The translations under genes and the position numbers were made by a program. Shown piece after piece: positions 17,411 through 25,607 of a stretch of DNA of 64,000 nt (the stretch's first letter is position 1; the number at the start of each line of letters is the position of its first letter). The DNA lies in contig CANMKS010000001.1 of assembly GCA_947498645.1 (NCBI GenBank), positions 1 through 64,000 on the forward strand. The letters are read 5' to 3'. The notes beneath the pieces were generated by a model that did no database searches, was not told the origin of the DNA, and worked only from the letters and a program-made list of their open reading frames with translations. This DNA is from an uncultured Paracoccaceae bacterium (GTDB lineage: Bacteria; Pseudomonadota; Alphaproteobacteria; Rhodobacterales; Rhodobacteraceae).

Positions 17411-17830
17411 TTAGGCTGACGGTTTTTTCGCTGTTGCTCCCTGTACTTTGGCACCGGTTGGAAAGCTTGCATGTGTGTTGCGGGCGGTGTGACCCCAAGT
17501 GTCAGGAAAGCGTTTTTGGAGAATGTGGATCAATAACTTGGTGTCAGCTGGGCCTCCAAGGGCTGCCTGAAGTGCCTGGCGCGTCCAGTAAGCTGTCAGA
17601 TAGGTCCAACCTAATTGGCAAGCCTCATCAAAATCCGGATAGCGGTTCGCCCAATTGTACATTGTTGAAAGGGATACCTCGATCCGCGTGCACCATTCCT
17701 CCGGGAAATGTCCCTGACGTGCAAGGTCAGTGACCAATTTACAAAATTCCGGCCGATATTTCAGAGCGTTCGTAGCGCGAGGATCTCTTACGATTGGAAC
17801 GATGTTAGATCGTTTGCGACTTTGCTTCAT
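17411..17830 (-). CDS. HTH protein resembling a phage terminase small subunit
   Basis: 139-residue basic protein. A helix-turn-helix-like stretch (RPEFCKLVTDLARQGHFPEE, then VSLSTMYNWANRYPDFDEA) is followed by a helical part (LQAALGGPADTKLLIHILQK, then RFPDTWG). This pattern is typical of small terminase subunits or terminase-like HTH proteins of alphaproteobacterial mobile elements; no large terminase is encoded here. The ATG at 17830 has AGGACG upstream. It is last in the cassette primase, DUF3987, small protein, this gene. Confidence 0.6.
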   Translation of the reverse strand: MKQSRKRSNIVPIVRDPRATNALKYRPEFCKLVTDLARQGHFPEEWCTRIEVSLSTMYNWANRYPDFDEACQLGWTYLTAYWTRQALQAALGGPADTKLLIHILQKRFPDTWGHTARNTHASFPTGAKVQGATAKKPSA

Positions 17831-17918
17831 CTGTATTGATCGTCCTACAACTAAAACTGTTTCAACGTGGGCCGTTTTTGGCTTCACGCGATGCGTCCAA
17901 CGACACGGCGCGCTCCTT

Positions 17919-18149
17919 TCATGCGAAAGGATGGCACATGGTTGAGACACGGTGGGGCGAGCTTGTAGAGAGACGGGTTAGCTCAGCCGGCATTGGCGCG
18001 GATTCCATAGTCTGCACGGGAGATGCTGCTAATTTCGCTACTATTGCTACATGTGGCTGTCTTGGGCGCAGATTTGTAGCGGTTTTAGCAGTTTTAGCGA
18101 GGGCGCCGGCTTGATTCCCCGCCAAGGCACGTTTCACATCAAACCACAT
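17919..18149 (-). CDS. Small mobile-element protein after the DUF3987 gene
   Basis: 76 codons starting MWFDVKRALAGN, with a low-complexity Ala/Thr/Lys-rich middle (KTAKTATNLRPR). The start overlaps the end of the DUF3987 gene by 11 bases and has GAGG seven bases upstream. I recall similar short proteins with an N-terminal W-D-V/A-K-R-AL motif after primase/DUF3987 genes in Rhodobacterales elements. The function is unknown. The evidence is position, start site and motif recall. Confidence 0.5.
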   Translation of the reverse strand: MWFDVKRALAGNQAGALAKTAKTATNLRPRQPHVAIVAKLAASPVQTMESAPMPAELTRLSTSSPHRVSTMCHPFA

Positions 18150-19632
18150 CACGCGGCCTCGCAATGCGCCATGCCGCTTTGCGGGCGCTGCCCCTGATGA
18201 TCAGTCCAGTATCCAGCCGCAAAAGCCACCCATGCTCTTCGAGAATAGCGATTGCTGCCCTGGCCGCCTTGGTTTCGCGCAATTGTGTCGGACCATATTG
18301 CACAACCTCGCTGGCTGTTATGTCGTCATGCTCCCATCTGTCAGATAGCCAAGTACGTAGCTTTTCGGCCTTCGCAATCTCTGCAGACACCTTGACTCCG
18401 TTGATCAAACGCACCACTTCGGACAGATAATATTGCGCCAATTCAATTGCGCTCGCCATATCTAGCGCTTCAACCTGCTGGGCTTCCAGATCACGCCACA
18501 GAGTCAATACCCCCGCAATACGAGCTGCCTGCTCTGCTGCTTTGGACGCGTATCCACTTACATCTGCCAAATCGCCGTCCTTGCCTTGAGCGCGTTCAAC
18601 TTCATCGTGAAAGCGAATGAGCAGTGCCCGTGCGTTTGGCGCCAGTGCCAGGACGCGCGGGCTAACTCCACCAATTCTGTCATCTACCGGCATGGGCGTT
18701 TGCAGAATGCTGGCCAGACGGTCGTTGAAAGCTAACAAGGCCTTGTCATCCCGCCTCGATCGTGCGTGGAACCGCGTACCTATCGCGCTGGGCGGCTCAC
18801 AAATCAAAAAGCGCGGTAGAAAGCCCGTATCTGTTGTTTTTCGGTCAGCCATAAATTCCAATGCCACGATTGGTTGCACCATAAGGTGAATGGCCAACCG
18901 CCGTCCGTACAGCGCCAAATGGCCATCGCCTCCACGAGTCCGACGGATTGGGTTGCCTTGCCAGAGGTCATTCAGCGCGGCCAAGGTCTTTTGCCTGTTT
19001 TCACGGTTCATGGCGTTGCCAGCTAGGAACTGCCCACCTTCGTCAGAGAAAATTCCGAGCGAAGGTTGCCCAACCATAAAGAGTTTGGTCAAACCTTCAA
19101 ATGTTGGTTCGCTTACCGTTCTATCTGGCGCAAGTGGGCGCTGGGGTTCTGGCCCTAACGCGTCAAGATCTGCCTGGGCGGCAGTCTTTTTCTCGCCTTT
19201 GCTGCTTTTTGCGTCTTTCAGGATGCGGTCGCGGTCGCCTTTCCAAAGATCCAAGTTGTTTTCCCAACTCGCTGTCTCATCTATCTGGTTGGCATGCGCC
19301 TGCCTTTCGTGTTCGCGCAGTGACTTCATAAAATGCTCGTCGCAACTTGATTTCCGCTCACCGCTTTTTGCGATTGTCAGGCAAAAGAGTGAAGTTGGTC
19401 GGTCACCGCCAAGCGTCTCGACATTCGCATGGCCTTGGACAGCCAAGGATGCGATAGACAGTGCAGATTGCGCTGGAAGGGCAAGAGGGGCCAATACAAT
19501 ACTTTGCACAGCTTCTACAGCCCGGCGCAGCGGACCTAGTGCAGCGACAGGATAGGCCTCTCCGGTGGCAATAGCGCCAACAAGCGGCTGTGGTCCTTCT
19601 GGCGCGAAAGCAATGGGTTGCGGCAAAGTCAT
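18139..19632 (-). CDS. DUF3987 (YfjI-like) protein of a mobile-element replication cassette
   Basis: 497-residue protein of the DUF3987 family, commonly found next to Toprim primases in phages, phage satellites and integrative elements. It is thought to be a divergent helicase-like partner. Visible features are SLFCLTIAKSGERKSSCDEH near 80-100 (a P-loop-like AKSGERKS), GIFSDEGGQFLAGNAMN near 200 (acidic Walker-B-like) and FLPRFLICEPPSA. A coiled basic segment follows residue 120, and a winged-helix-like C-terminus starts near 430. Its ATG overlaps the primase stop by four bases, so the two are translationally coupled. Confidence 0.8.
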   Translation of the reverse strand: MTLPQPIAFAPEGPQPLVGAIATGEAYPVAALGPLRRAVEAVQSIVLAPLALPAQSALSIASLAVQGHANVETLGGDRPTSLFCLTIAKSGERKSSCDEHFMKSLREHERQAHANQIDETASWENNLDLWKGDRDRILKDAKSSKGEKKTAAQADLDALGPEPQRPLAPDRTVSEPTFEGLTKLFMVGQPSLGIFSDEGGQFLAGNAMNRENRQKTLAALNDLWQGNPIRRTRGGDGHLALYGRRLAIHLMVQPIVALEFMADRKTTDTGFLPRFLICEPPSAIGTRFHARSRRDDKALLAFNDRLASILQTPMPVDDRIGGVSPRVLALAPNARALLIRFHDEVERAQGKDGDLADVSGYASKAAEQAARIAGVLTLWRDLEAQQVEALDMASAIELAQYYLSEVVRLINGVKVSAEIAKAEKLRTWLSDRWEHDDITASEVVQYGPTQLRETKAARAAIAILEEHGWLLRLDTGLIIRGSARKAAWRIARPRDVV

Positions 19633-20510
19633 TGCGGGAACCCATTCGAAGTCAGAATGTCATTCCAATCACGGCCCTCGGGCGCTGGTAGCAGCGACAC
19701 CGACCATCCAAGCGCAACGGCACGATGTGCCAATACATGGGCCGCATCCAGGCCCGCTGCGTCGCCATCTGCTGCAATGATTAATTTGGCGGGAGAAGCA
19801 GGCAACCGCAGGCGGCGCAGTCCAGAGGTAGACAGTGCCGCCCAGATGGTTGCGGTGTGCGCAAGCGAACCAGACGCAAGGCTTAGAGCCGTCTCGATCC
19901 CCTCGGAAACCACAAGCGGGCCAATGCCATCTATGAGTCTAACCGCGCCCCCCGCCGTTGATGCTAGCATTACCTTTGTCGGGTCAACATCAGCTTTGCC
20001 GCTACCGTCAGACTGCAGGTAGGTACGGTGGATGGCAAAGTTGTCGCTACCCGCTATCCGTGCGACAAGCGCGGGGAGGCGTTTCGCGCTCGCTCCATGC
20101 CAGGCTGCAGGGTGAAACCGAAGACTATTTCCAAGCGCGCTAGTGATCCCACGCCTCCTGAGATACAATTCAGCGATGGTGCCGGTGATCGGTTGAGCCT
20201 CCAACCAGACCGACCGAGCTTGACGCGATCGCTGCAAGGCCTTTGATTTGCGTTCGCTTTCGCGCTTGGCCAAAGATTCTGAGGTTGGCAGCCTGATCGT
20301 GCCGGTGATCAAACCTAGAGCAGCAGCGATGTCAGAAAACTTGCAGCTGGACTTATGACAATATGCCAGCATGCCCTTATGTCCACCTTTCAGACTGAGT
20401 GCATTCTGATCGTGGCGCCGTTCAGGCTGGCAAACCGGGCAAGGTGCGGTGCCGTAGTGGCCATGCCATTTTCCGTTCAACGAGAGCGTTATTGTTTGGG
20501 CATCAAACAT
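19629..20510 (-). CDS. Toprim-domain primase of a mobile element
   Basis: 293 residues from the ATG at 20510, which has GAGGTG upstream. An N-terminal zinc-binding part (CPVCQPERRHDQNALSL, then YCHKSSC) resembles the CHC2/P4-type primase finger. The Toprim domain follows, with GPLVVSEGIETALSLASG (catalytic glutamate) and KLIIAADGDAAGLDAA (DxD-type). It would prime replication of the element together with the DUF3987 protein. It points away from rimO, so the element boundary probably lies between about 20511 and 20730. Confidence 0.85.
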   Translation of the reverse strand: MFDAQTITLSLNGKWHGHYGTAPCPVCQPERRHDQNALSLKGGHKGMLAYCHKSSCKFSDIAAALGLITGTIRLPTSESLAKRESERKSKALQRSRQARSVWLEAQPITGTIAELYLRRRGITSALGNSLRFHPAAWHGASAKRLPALVARIAGSDNFAIHRTYLQSDGSGKADVDPTKVMLASTAGGAVRLIDGIGPLVVSEGIETALSLASGSLAHTATIWAALSTSGLRRLRLPASPAKLIIAADGDAAGLDAAHVLAHRAVALGWSVSLLPAPEGRDWNDILTSNGFPQ

Positions 20511-20779
20511 GAACACACCTCGAAGTTGCGATTGAGCAAACAGCTTGGTAAAGACTGCGGCCAAAAGATAGCATCTTTGGGCTGCCGACACCGACGGATC
20601 GCACGCCAACGACACTCACTTAGAGCACTCGCTAGGTAGTTCAATCAGAATTGGGTCAGGCCCAGATAAGACCACAGGCACAGCGGGCCCGCTATTGCGC
20701 GCCCGCATCGGCAAACCTGTCACCAGGACTGATGCCACACCCCATTCCCAACGCCCCCACCCCGCGCTATACGGCGCGG

Positions 20780-22210
20780 ATGACACAGAACCCGCCATCG
20801 CTCCGCCCTGACCTCGCGCCTGCTGCGAAAATCACCGATGCCCCCCGCGACGGGCAACCGACCATCGGCATGGTTTCACTTGGTTGTCCCAAGGCGCTGG
20901 TGGACAGTGAACGCATCCTGACCCGCCTGCGGGCCGAAGGTTACGCGATTTCGCCCGACTACGCGGGTGCAGAGGCGGTGATCGTGAACACCTGCGGGTT
21001 TCTCGACAGCGCCAAGGCGGAATCCCTTGATGCCATTGGCGAGGCATTGCAGGAAAACGGCAAGGTCATCGTCACGGGCTGTCTGGGGGCGGAACCGGAT
21101 TATATCCGCGAACATCACCCACAAATCCTTGCCGTGACGGGGCCGCATCAATACGAACAGGTGCTCGATGCCGTCCACGCCAATGTGCCACCCGCGCCCG
21201 ACCCGTTCATTGACCTGCTGCCTGCCAGCGGGGTCAGCCTGACGCCGCGCCACTACAGCTACCTGAAAATCTCTGAGGGCTGTAACCACAAGTGCAAGTT
21301 CTGCATCATCCCCGATATGCGCGGGCGGCTGGCATCGCGCCCCGCCCATGCGGTGCTGCGCGAGGCGGAAAAGCTGGTGCAGGCCGGGGTCAAGGAACTG
21401 CTGGTCATTTCTCAGGATACCTCTGCCTATGGGCTGGACCGGAAATACGATGTGAACCCTTGGAAAGATGGCGAGCTGCGCAGCCACATCACCGACCTGA
21501 CGCGCGCGTTGGGGCAACTGGGCGCATGGGTGCGCCTGCACTACGTCTACCCTTACCCCCATGTGCGCGACCTGATCCCGATCATGGCGGACCCGTCAAA
21601 CGGCGTGCTGCCCTATCTGGATATCCCCTTTCAGCATAGCCACCCCGACGTGTTGCGGCGCATGGCGCGGCCTGCGGCGGGTGCAAAGACCCTCGACGAG
21701 ATCGCAGCATGGCGGGCGGCCTGCCCTGACATCACCCTGCGATCGACCTTCATCGTGGGCTATCCGGGCGAGACAGAGGCCGAGTTCCAGCACCTGCTGG
21801 ATTGGCTGGATGCCGCACAGCTGGACCGGGTGGGCTGTTTTCAATACGAAAACGTCGCGGGCGCGCGCAGCAACGCCCTCCCCGACCATGTGGCGGCGGA
21901 GGTCAAACAGGACCGGTGGGAACGGTTCATGGCCAAGGCGCAAGAGATTTCCGCGGCGAAACTGGCGGCCAAAGTGGGCCGGACGCTCGAAGTGATCGTG
22001 GACGACATTGATGAGGACGGGATCGCCACCTGTCGGACATGGGCGGACGCGCCGGAGATCGACGGGAATTTGTTTATTGATGACGGGGTTGAGGGGTTGG
22101 CCGTGGGGGATGTTGTGACGGTGGAGGTTGAGGAAGCGGGAGAGTATGATTTGTGGGGAGCGCACAATAGAACTGCTGTGGTAGAGAGTCCCACCGTCAG
22201 GCCTAAGTGA
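20780..22210 (+). CDS. rimO: Ribosomal protein S12 methylthiotransferase RimO
   Basis: 476-residue radical-SAM enzyme that adds a methylthio group to the conserved aspartate of ribosomal protein S12. It has the N-terminal UPF0004 domain with its cysteines in [18 protein letters not shown] and VTGCLGAE. The radical-SAM 4Fe-4S motif is in [13 protein letters not shown], the mid-domain in [15 protein letters not shown], and a C-terminal TRAM domain follows. The ATG at 20780 is chosen because the chain then begins [14 protein letters not shown] as in relatives. An in-frame ATG at 20732 (after CAGGACTG) is possible. It marks the return to core-type, GC-richer sequence. Confidence 0.93.
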   Translation: MTQNPPSLRPDLAPAAKITDAPRDGQPTIGMVSLGCPKALVDSERILTRLRAEGYAISPDYAGAEAVIVNTCGFLDSAKAESLDAIGEALQENGKVIVTGCLGAEPDYIREHHPQILAVTGPHQYEQVLDAVHANVPPAPDPFIDLLPASGVSLTPRHYSYLKISEGCNHKCKFCIIPDMRGRLASRPAHAVLREAEKLVQAGVKELLVISQDTSAYGLDRKYDVNPWKDGELRSHITDLTRALGQLGAWVRLHYVYPYPHVRDLIPIMADPSNGVLPYLDIPFQHSHPDVLRRMARPAAGAKTLDEIAAWRAACPDITLRSTFIVGYPGETEAEFQHLLDWLDAAQLDRVGCFQYENVAGARSNALPDHVAAEVKQDRWERFMAKAQEISAAKLAAKVGRTLEVIVDDIDEDGIATCRTWADAPEIDGNLFIDDGVEGLAVGDVVTVEVEEAGEYDLWGAHNRTAVVESPTVRPK

Positions 22211-22737
22211 TTCGGAGATCGCGAACCCTCAAATTAAGTCGAAAATGTGTCAAATCGATATTTTATTAGTTGAAACCTGATATACTTCGAAAATACATTG
22301 ATTTTTCTTTGCCATTTGATTGCCCTCCCAGCGTGTCAGTTCTCACTGCACAAATCGACGATTCTGCTCGAGGTAGGGCTGCTACGCCATTGAAGGAGAA
22401 CACAATATGAACATAGATGTCCTTCATCGCCCATGTGGACAACCCTGTGATTGAATCGCATCGACTGACGTCGCCCTTTCGAATGACTCCCCGTCAACCA
22501 AATAAATCTGTATTTCGTGTTAAAAATCCGTTGACCCACAAGGGCTAGATGCGAAAAAATGTCGGAAGTGGGAGGTCAAAGGTTAGCACTCAGACCTCCC
22601 CCCTGGCTCCGACAAGGAACCATCGCGTGTCAAAAAACACGGCGTTTCACACTCCTTGTGTGGCACGCGATGGAACCGAGCGTCAAGATATTTGATCGTT
22701 CAGCGGGGGCCATAACTGCCACCAAAGGAGACCCCAA
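22211..22737. other. Structured intergenic stretch before a broken HTH gene
   Basis: The first 110 bases are AT-rich. Two inverted repeats stand out. GGGAGGTC at 22570-22577 pairs with GACCTCCC at 22593-22600, with outer GTCGGA/TCCGAC pairs at 22561-22566 and 22608-22613. CCATCGCGTG at 22620-22629 pairs with CACGCGATGG at 22664-22673. No convincing gene was found. The structures may form the leader of the small operon that starts at 22738. Confidence 0.5.
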
Positions 22738-22941
22738 ATGGCAAAGTTTAGAAAGAACCGCAGTCCAAAACTGACAAAGCAGCTTGCCGCTCACATTAAG
22801 TGACTTTGGCTCAACACCCCACTAAACCAAGCGCAAATTTCCGCGGCGCTAGGCGCAATCAACCAAGGCCGCGTCTCAGAAGTGGTTAACGGCCATCGTT
22901 ACCCTGATGTGGCGCCAATGGAGATGGAGGGTTGGGCATGA
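22738..22941 (+). pseudogene. Small HTH protein gene interrupted by an in-frame TGA
   Basis: A strong ribosome site (AAAGGAGACCCCAA) leads into an ATG and 21 codons, MAKFRKNRSPKLTKQLAAHI and one K, then TGA at 22801-22803. The same frame continues for 45 clean codons (LWLNTPLNQAQISAALGAIN, then QGRVSEVVNGHRYPDV) to a TGA at 22939-22941. The second part is the recognition region of a small HTH protein I recall from alphaproteobacteria. Relatives usually have a tryptophan at about this place, so a single TGG-to-TGA change would explain the break. The last codons overlap the next gene's ATG in an ATGA. Confidence 0.7.
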
Positions 22942-23150
22942 CAAAGATCGTAGGCAAGAACGATGGACCCGGCGGTCGTAATGACCACTATGACGTTGGC
23001 AATCGCACGAATGTCCCACGTCGCAATATCGTTGCGGAAATCAAACGTGGTGAGCACCCCGGTGCACATATCGTCACCGTCAATGATCGCGAGTATGCGA
23101 GCGACAATCCCGATCACTCCAAGTCAGACAATGTGAATCGCAGCAAATAA
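22938..23150 (+). CDS. Small DUF3892-like protein
   Basis: 70-residue hydrophilic protein (MTKIVGKNDGPGGRNDHYDV, RRNIVAEIKRGEHPGAH, VNDREYASDNPDHSKSDNV). It is likely to be a member of the small DUF3892-type family of unknown function. It overlaps the preceding HTH frame by four bases (ATGA), so its translation would normally be coupled to that gene and may now suffer from the upstream TGA. The longer start at 22932 (TTG) is less likely. Confidence 0.55.
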   Translation: MTKIVGKNDGPGGRNDHYDVGNRTNVPRRNIVAEIKRGEHPGAHIVTVNDREYASDNPDHSKSDNVNRSK

Positions 23151-23190
23151 ACGTTGGGGCGGTTGCAAAGCCGCCCTCACCATGTGCGCC

Positions 23191-23225
23191 GCCCGGCTTT
23201 GCCCGGGCAGCGGCCGACCTCCCCC
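23191..23225. repeat. GC-rich intergenic repeat, copy 1
   Basis: 35 bases beginning GCCCGGCTTTGCCCGGGCAG and ending CCTCCCCC. They are nearly identical, with two single-base length differences, to the reverse complement of 39439-39473. Both copies lie in intergenic DNA downstream of core genes. It contains the short hairpin CCCGG...CCGGG. Confidence 0.7.
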
Positions 23226-23352
23226 AGGAGGCCGCTTTTGCGACATCTCGATCAGAACCAACCTCGCACATCTGGCATTCGCATTGCCCCAAAGGACCGA
23301 ACCGCACGCGTCCTCCAGGTCGGCCGCTGTCCTACCGTTGTGATCCAAGCCG

Positions 23353-23403
23353 GTAGGGTGGGTGAAACCCACGTTCGGGACGCGTGGGTTTCACCCACCC
23401 TAC
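23353..23403. repeat. REP-like palindrome (21-bp perfect stem)
   Basis: GTAGGGTGGGTGAAACCCAC followed by G (23353-23373) pairs perfectly with 23383-23403 around a 9-base loop. It lies at the 3' end of the YigZ-domain gene and includes its stop codon. The GTAGGGTGGG...CCCACCCTAC type is a widespread bacterial REP-like element often linked to TnpA_REP enzymes. A related palindrome lies at 46323-46348. It may also act as a transcript 3' end for the minus-strand gene. Confidence 0.8.
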
Positions 23404-23729
23404 ATCCCATCCAGATAAACCCGCACTGCGTCCTGCACCCGCCGGAACCGATCACCGCCCAGCTTTGTCCCGCCAAACCACCGGGTCACCACAACGATGT
23501 GGCCTTCCAGCCCTTCCCGCTCCAGCATGCGCACAATCACCATGCCCGCGCCACTCTCCCCGTCGTCGTTCTTCAACGGCCCGTCAGGCAGCAGCACGGC
23601 CCAGGTATTATGCGTGGCTTTGGCGAATTTCTTGCGGCGGCAGAGCGTTTTCACAAACGCTTTCGCCTCTTCCGCTGACCCCACAGGGCCACCAGCCACC
23701 GCGTATTTTGAGCCGCGGTCGCTCAGCAC
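23400..23729 (-). CDS. YigZ/IMPACT N-terminal domain protein (UPF0029)
   Basis: 109-residue protein equal to the UPF0029/Impact N-terminal domain alone: RGSKYAVAGGPV, then FAKATHNTWAVLLPDG, NDDGESGAGMVIVRMLEREG and VVVTRWFGGTKLGGDRF. The last two are the family hallmarks. Full YigZ proteins are about 200 residues; the short single-domain version is common in Rhodobacterales. The molecular function is unsettled (related to translation control and peptidase-like claims). The start is uncertain: GTG at 23729, or a CTG further upstream. A REP-like palindrome overlaps the stop. Confidence 0.8.
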   Translation of the reverse strand: MLSDRGSKYAVAGGPVGSAEEAKAFVKTLCRRKKFAKATHNTWAVLLPDGPLKNDDGESGAGMVIVRMLEREGLEGHIVVVTRWFGGTKLGGDRFRRVQDAVRVYLDGM

Positions 23730-23758
23730 ATTCTCGATAACTTTCAGTGTCTTAAGCC

Positions 23759-23995
23759 TTAGGACGTGACCTCACGAGCGGCCCAATGACCGGAACAACC
23801 CACCCCGCCGGGCAGGCTTTGGATGGGCGTCGCATCGCCGGGGGCCATGGCGCAAGCGCCGGCACCCGCATCCCACTGCATGCCCACCGGGCAGCTTTGG
23901 GCCTGTGCAACAGGCGCGTTTGGTGTGGGCAGTATCGTCTCCTGCGCCTGTGCGGCCACGGGTAACAGGATAAAGGCAAGTGCTGTGAGACGCAT
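23759..23995 (-). CDS. Small secreted protein, unknown function
   Basis: 78 residues with a clear signal peptide (MRLTALAFILLPVAAQAQ, probable cut after AQA). A short proline/alanine-rich mature part with three cysteines follows (SCPVGMQWDAGAGACAMAPG, then GGVGCSGHW), suggesting disulfide formation in the periplasm. The ribosome site AGGAGGATCTT is excellent. It is encoded about 30 bases before the YigZ-domain gene in the same direction, probably co-transcribed. No family with known function was recognised. Confidence 0.75.
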   Translation of the reverse strand: MRLTALAFILLPVAAQAQETILPTPNAPVAQAQSCPVGMQWDAGAGACAMAPGDATPIQSLPGGVGCSGHWAAREVTS

Positions 23996-24142
23996 AAGAT
24001 CCTCCTGCGATCAGTATCTGGGATCAGCATAACCGCAACGACCGATATCTCAAAGCACCCGCCGCGGGACATCTTGACCCACATCAAAGCCAGCAGCCCC
24101 CGCCTCTGCTAACACACCTGCGACCAACCAAAGGAGAGGGAT

Positions 24143-25012
24143 ATGAAAGACGCAGCCGTCGCCGCAAAGGCAACCCCCCGCCAGAGCACGCGCAAACCGG
24201 CCGCATTGGCGAAATTGGCCCGCCGCCCCTATGAGGCCGAAAAGGCCGAATTGCAGGCGGAATTGCTCAAGGTCCAGCTGTGGGCGCAGGAAACCGGCCA
24301 GCGCTTTGTGTTGCTATTTGAAGGCCGCGATGCTGCGGGCAAGGGCGGGACGATCAAGCGGTTTACCGAACACCTCAACCCGCGCGCCGCACGTGTGGTG
24401 GCCTTGAACAAACCCACCGACGAAGAACGCGGTCAGTGGTATTTTCAGCGTTATATCAACCACTTGCCCACATCGGGCGAAATGGTGCTCTATGACCGCA
24501 GCTGGTACAACCGCGCTGGCGTCGAACGTGTGATGGGCTTTTGCGAACCTGAAGAATACCTCGAATTCATGCGCCAGACGCCCGAGTTGGAACGGATGCT
24601 GACCCGCTCTGGTATCAAGCTATACAAATACTGGTTCTCGGTCACGCAGGACGAACAAAAACGGCGCTTTGCCAGCCGCGCGACCGATCCGCTGAAACAG
24701 TGGAAGCTGTCCCCGATCGACAAAGCGAGCCTTGATAAATGGGACGACTATACCGAAGCCAAGGAAGCGATGTTCTTTTACACCGATACGGCCGATGCGC
24801 CCTGGACGGTGGTCAAATCCAACGACAAGAAACGCGCGCGTCTCAATTGCATGCGCCATTTCCTGTCCACATTGGATTACCCCGGCAAGGACCTCAACGT
24901 CGCGCAGGCGCCCCAACCGGAAATCGTTGGCAGCGCGCAAAAGGTGGTGCACCGGGCCGATCATATCCTTGGCACCGCGCTGCACCCTGATACGCGGCGC
25001 GTGAAGGCATAA
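24143..25012 (+). CDS. ppk2: Polyphosphate kinase 2 (PPK2 family)
   Basis: 289-residue enzyme that transfers phosphate between polyphosphate and nucleotides, typically making GTP or ATP from the diphosphate. Walker A GRDAAGKGGT is at 61-70, followed by FTEHLNPRAARVVAL. The lid region holds ERGQWYFQRYINHLP and the Walker-B-like MVLYDRSWYNRAGVERVMGF. Conserved YWFSVTQDEQKRRF and DDYTEAKEAMF follow. Length and single domain fit class I PPK2. It is transcribed alone, with GGAGAGGG before the ATG and a rho-independent terminator at 25020-25050. Confidence 0.93.
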   Translation: MKDAAVAAKATPRQSTRKPAALAKLARRPYEAEKAELQAELLKVQLWAQETGQRFVLLFEGRDAAGKGGTIKRFTEHLNPRAARVVALNKPTDEERGQWYFQRYINHLPTSGEMVLYDRSWYNRAGVERVMGFCEPEEYLEFMRQTPELERMLTRSGIKLYKYWFSVTQDEQKRRFASRATDPLKQWKLSPIDKASLDKWDDYTEAKEAMFFYTDTADAPWTVVKSNDKKRARLNCMRHFLSTLDYPGKDLNVAQAPQPEIVGSAQKVVHRADHILGTALHPDTRRVKA

Positions 25013-25019
25013 AAAGAAA

Positions 25020-25050
25020 GGGCGCTGGGAAGAATGCAGCGCCCTTTTTT
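25020..25050 (+). terminator. Rho-independent terminator after ppk2
   Basis: GGGCGCTG (25020-25027) pairs with CAGCGCCC (25037-25044) around a nine-base loop and is followed directly by six T residues. It begins eight bases after the ppk2 stop. An A-rich run precedes the stem, so it may also stop minus-strand transcripts from the convergent DUF6455 gene. Confidence 0.9.
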
Positions 25051-25068
25051 GCGACGGCGGCCTGCGCC

Positions 25069-25323
25069 TCAGGCGCGGCGCAAACCCGTAAAGGTCTGTT
25101 TATTCACGCAGTAATCCGGCGCCTGATCCAACTGCGGTCTCTGGGCAAGCAGTTTGTCGCAGGTATCAACCTGCGCGCAGTCCCGACAGCCCCTGATCAT
25201 GTCTGTATATGCAGTGATATCGATCTTGTTTTCGTCCAGCGCTGTCGAAAGATCGACGTCACAGGCCTCTGCCATCGTGATGACCCGCCAGAAATATGCG
25301 CGGGCGTCGTCCAAGGTTGCCAT
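25069..25323 (-). CDS. DUF6455-type small protein
   Basis: 84 residues with six cysteines, spaced as in the small DUF6455 proteins of Rhodobacterales (EACDVDL, GCRDCAQVDTCDKLL, PDYCVNKQTF). The cysteine pairs suggest metal or disulfide binding. No signal peptide is visible. The ATG has GGAGGG six bases upstream. It is convergent with ppk2 across the terminator. The function is unknown. Confidence 0.8.
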   Translation of the reverse strand: MATLDDARAYFWRVITMAEACDVDLSTALDENKIDITAYTDMIRGCRDCAQVDTCDKLLAQRPQLDQAPDYCVNKQTFTGLRRA

Positions 25324-25607
25324 GATGGACCCTCCGGTTGCGGTGGATGCAGCAATAGCATCCCACCACAGAGGGCACTTTGCGCTGGATCAAAATGCCC
25401 GTCTCAGAAGGCATAATTGGGACAATTGCCAGCGCATTATCTCCTTACGGTCTTCGCAAATTCGCCATAATCGGAATCCAATCATCGGGGTGTTGCAGCC
25501 CGATATGCAATCCGGCTGATAGTGGCACCGGGCAGCATTGCCTCTTGCCAAATCCTCACCGCGCCACGGTTTTCGTGATGCCGCACCGACAGCAAAGGCA
25601 TTTCTTG

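Noticed and set aside
22801-22803. TGA as a selenocysteine codon
   Set aside because: No SECIS-like hairpin was recognised directly after it, and small HTH proteins are not selenoproteins. A nonsense change from TGG is simpler.
23353-23403. Palindrome as a CRISPR repeat
   Set aside because: A single copy with no regularly spaced neighbours and no cas genes; it fits a REP-like element instead.
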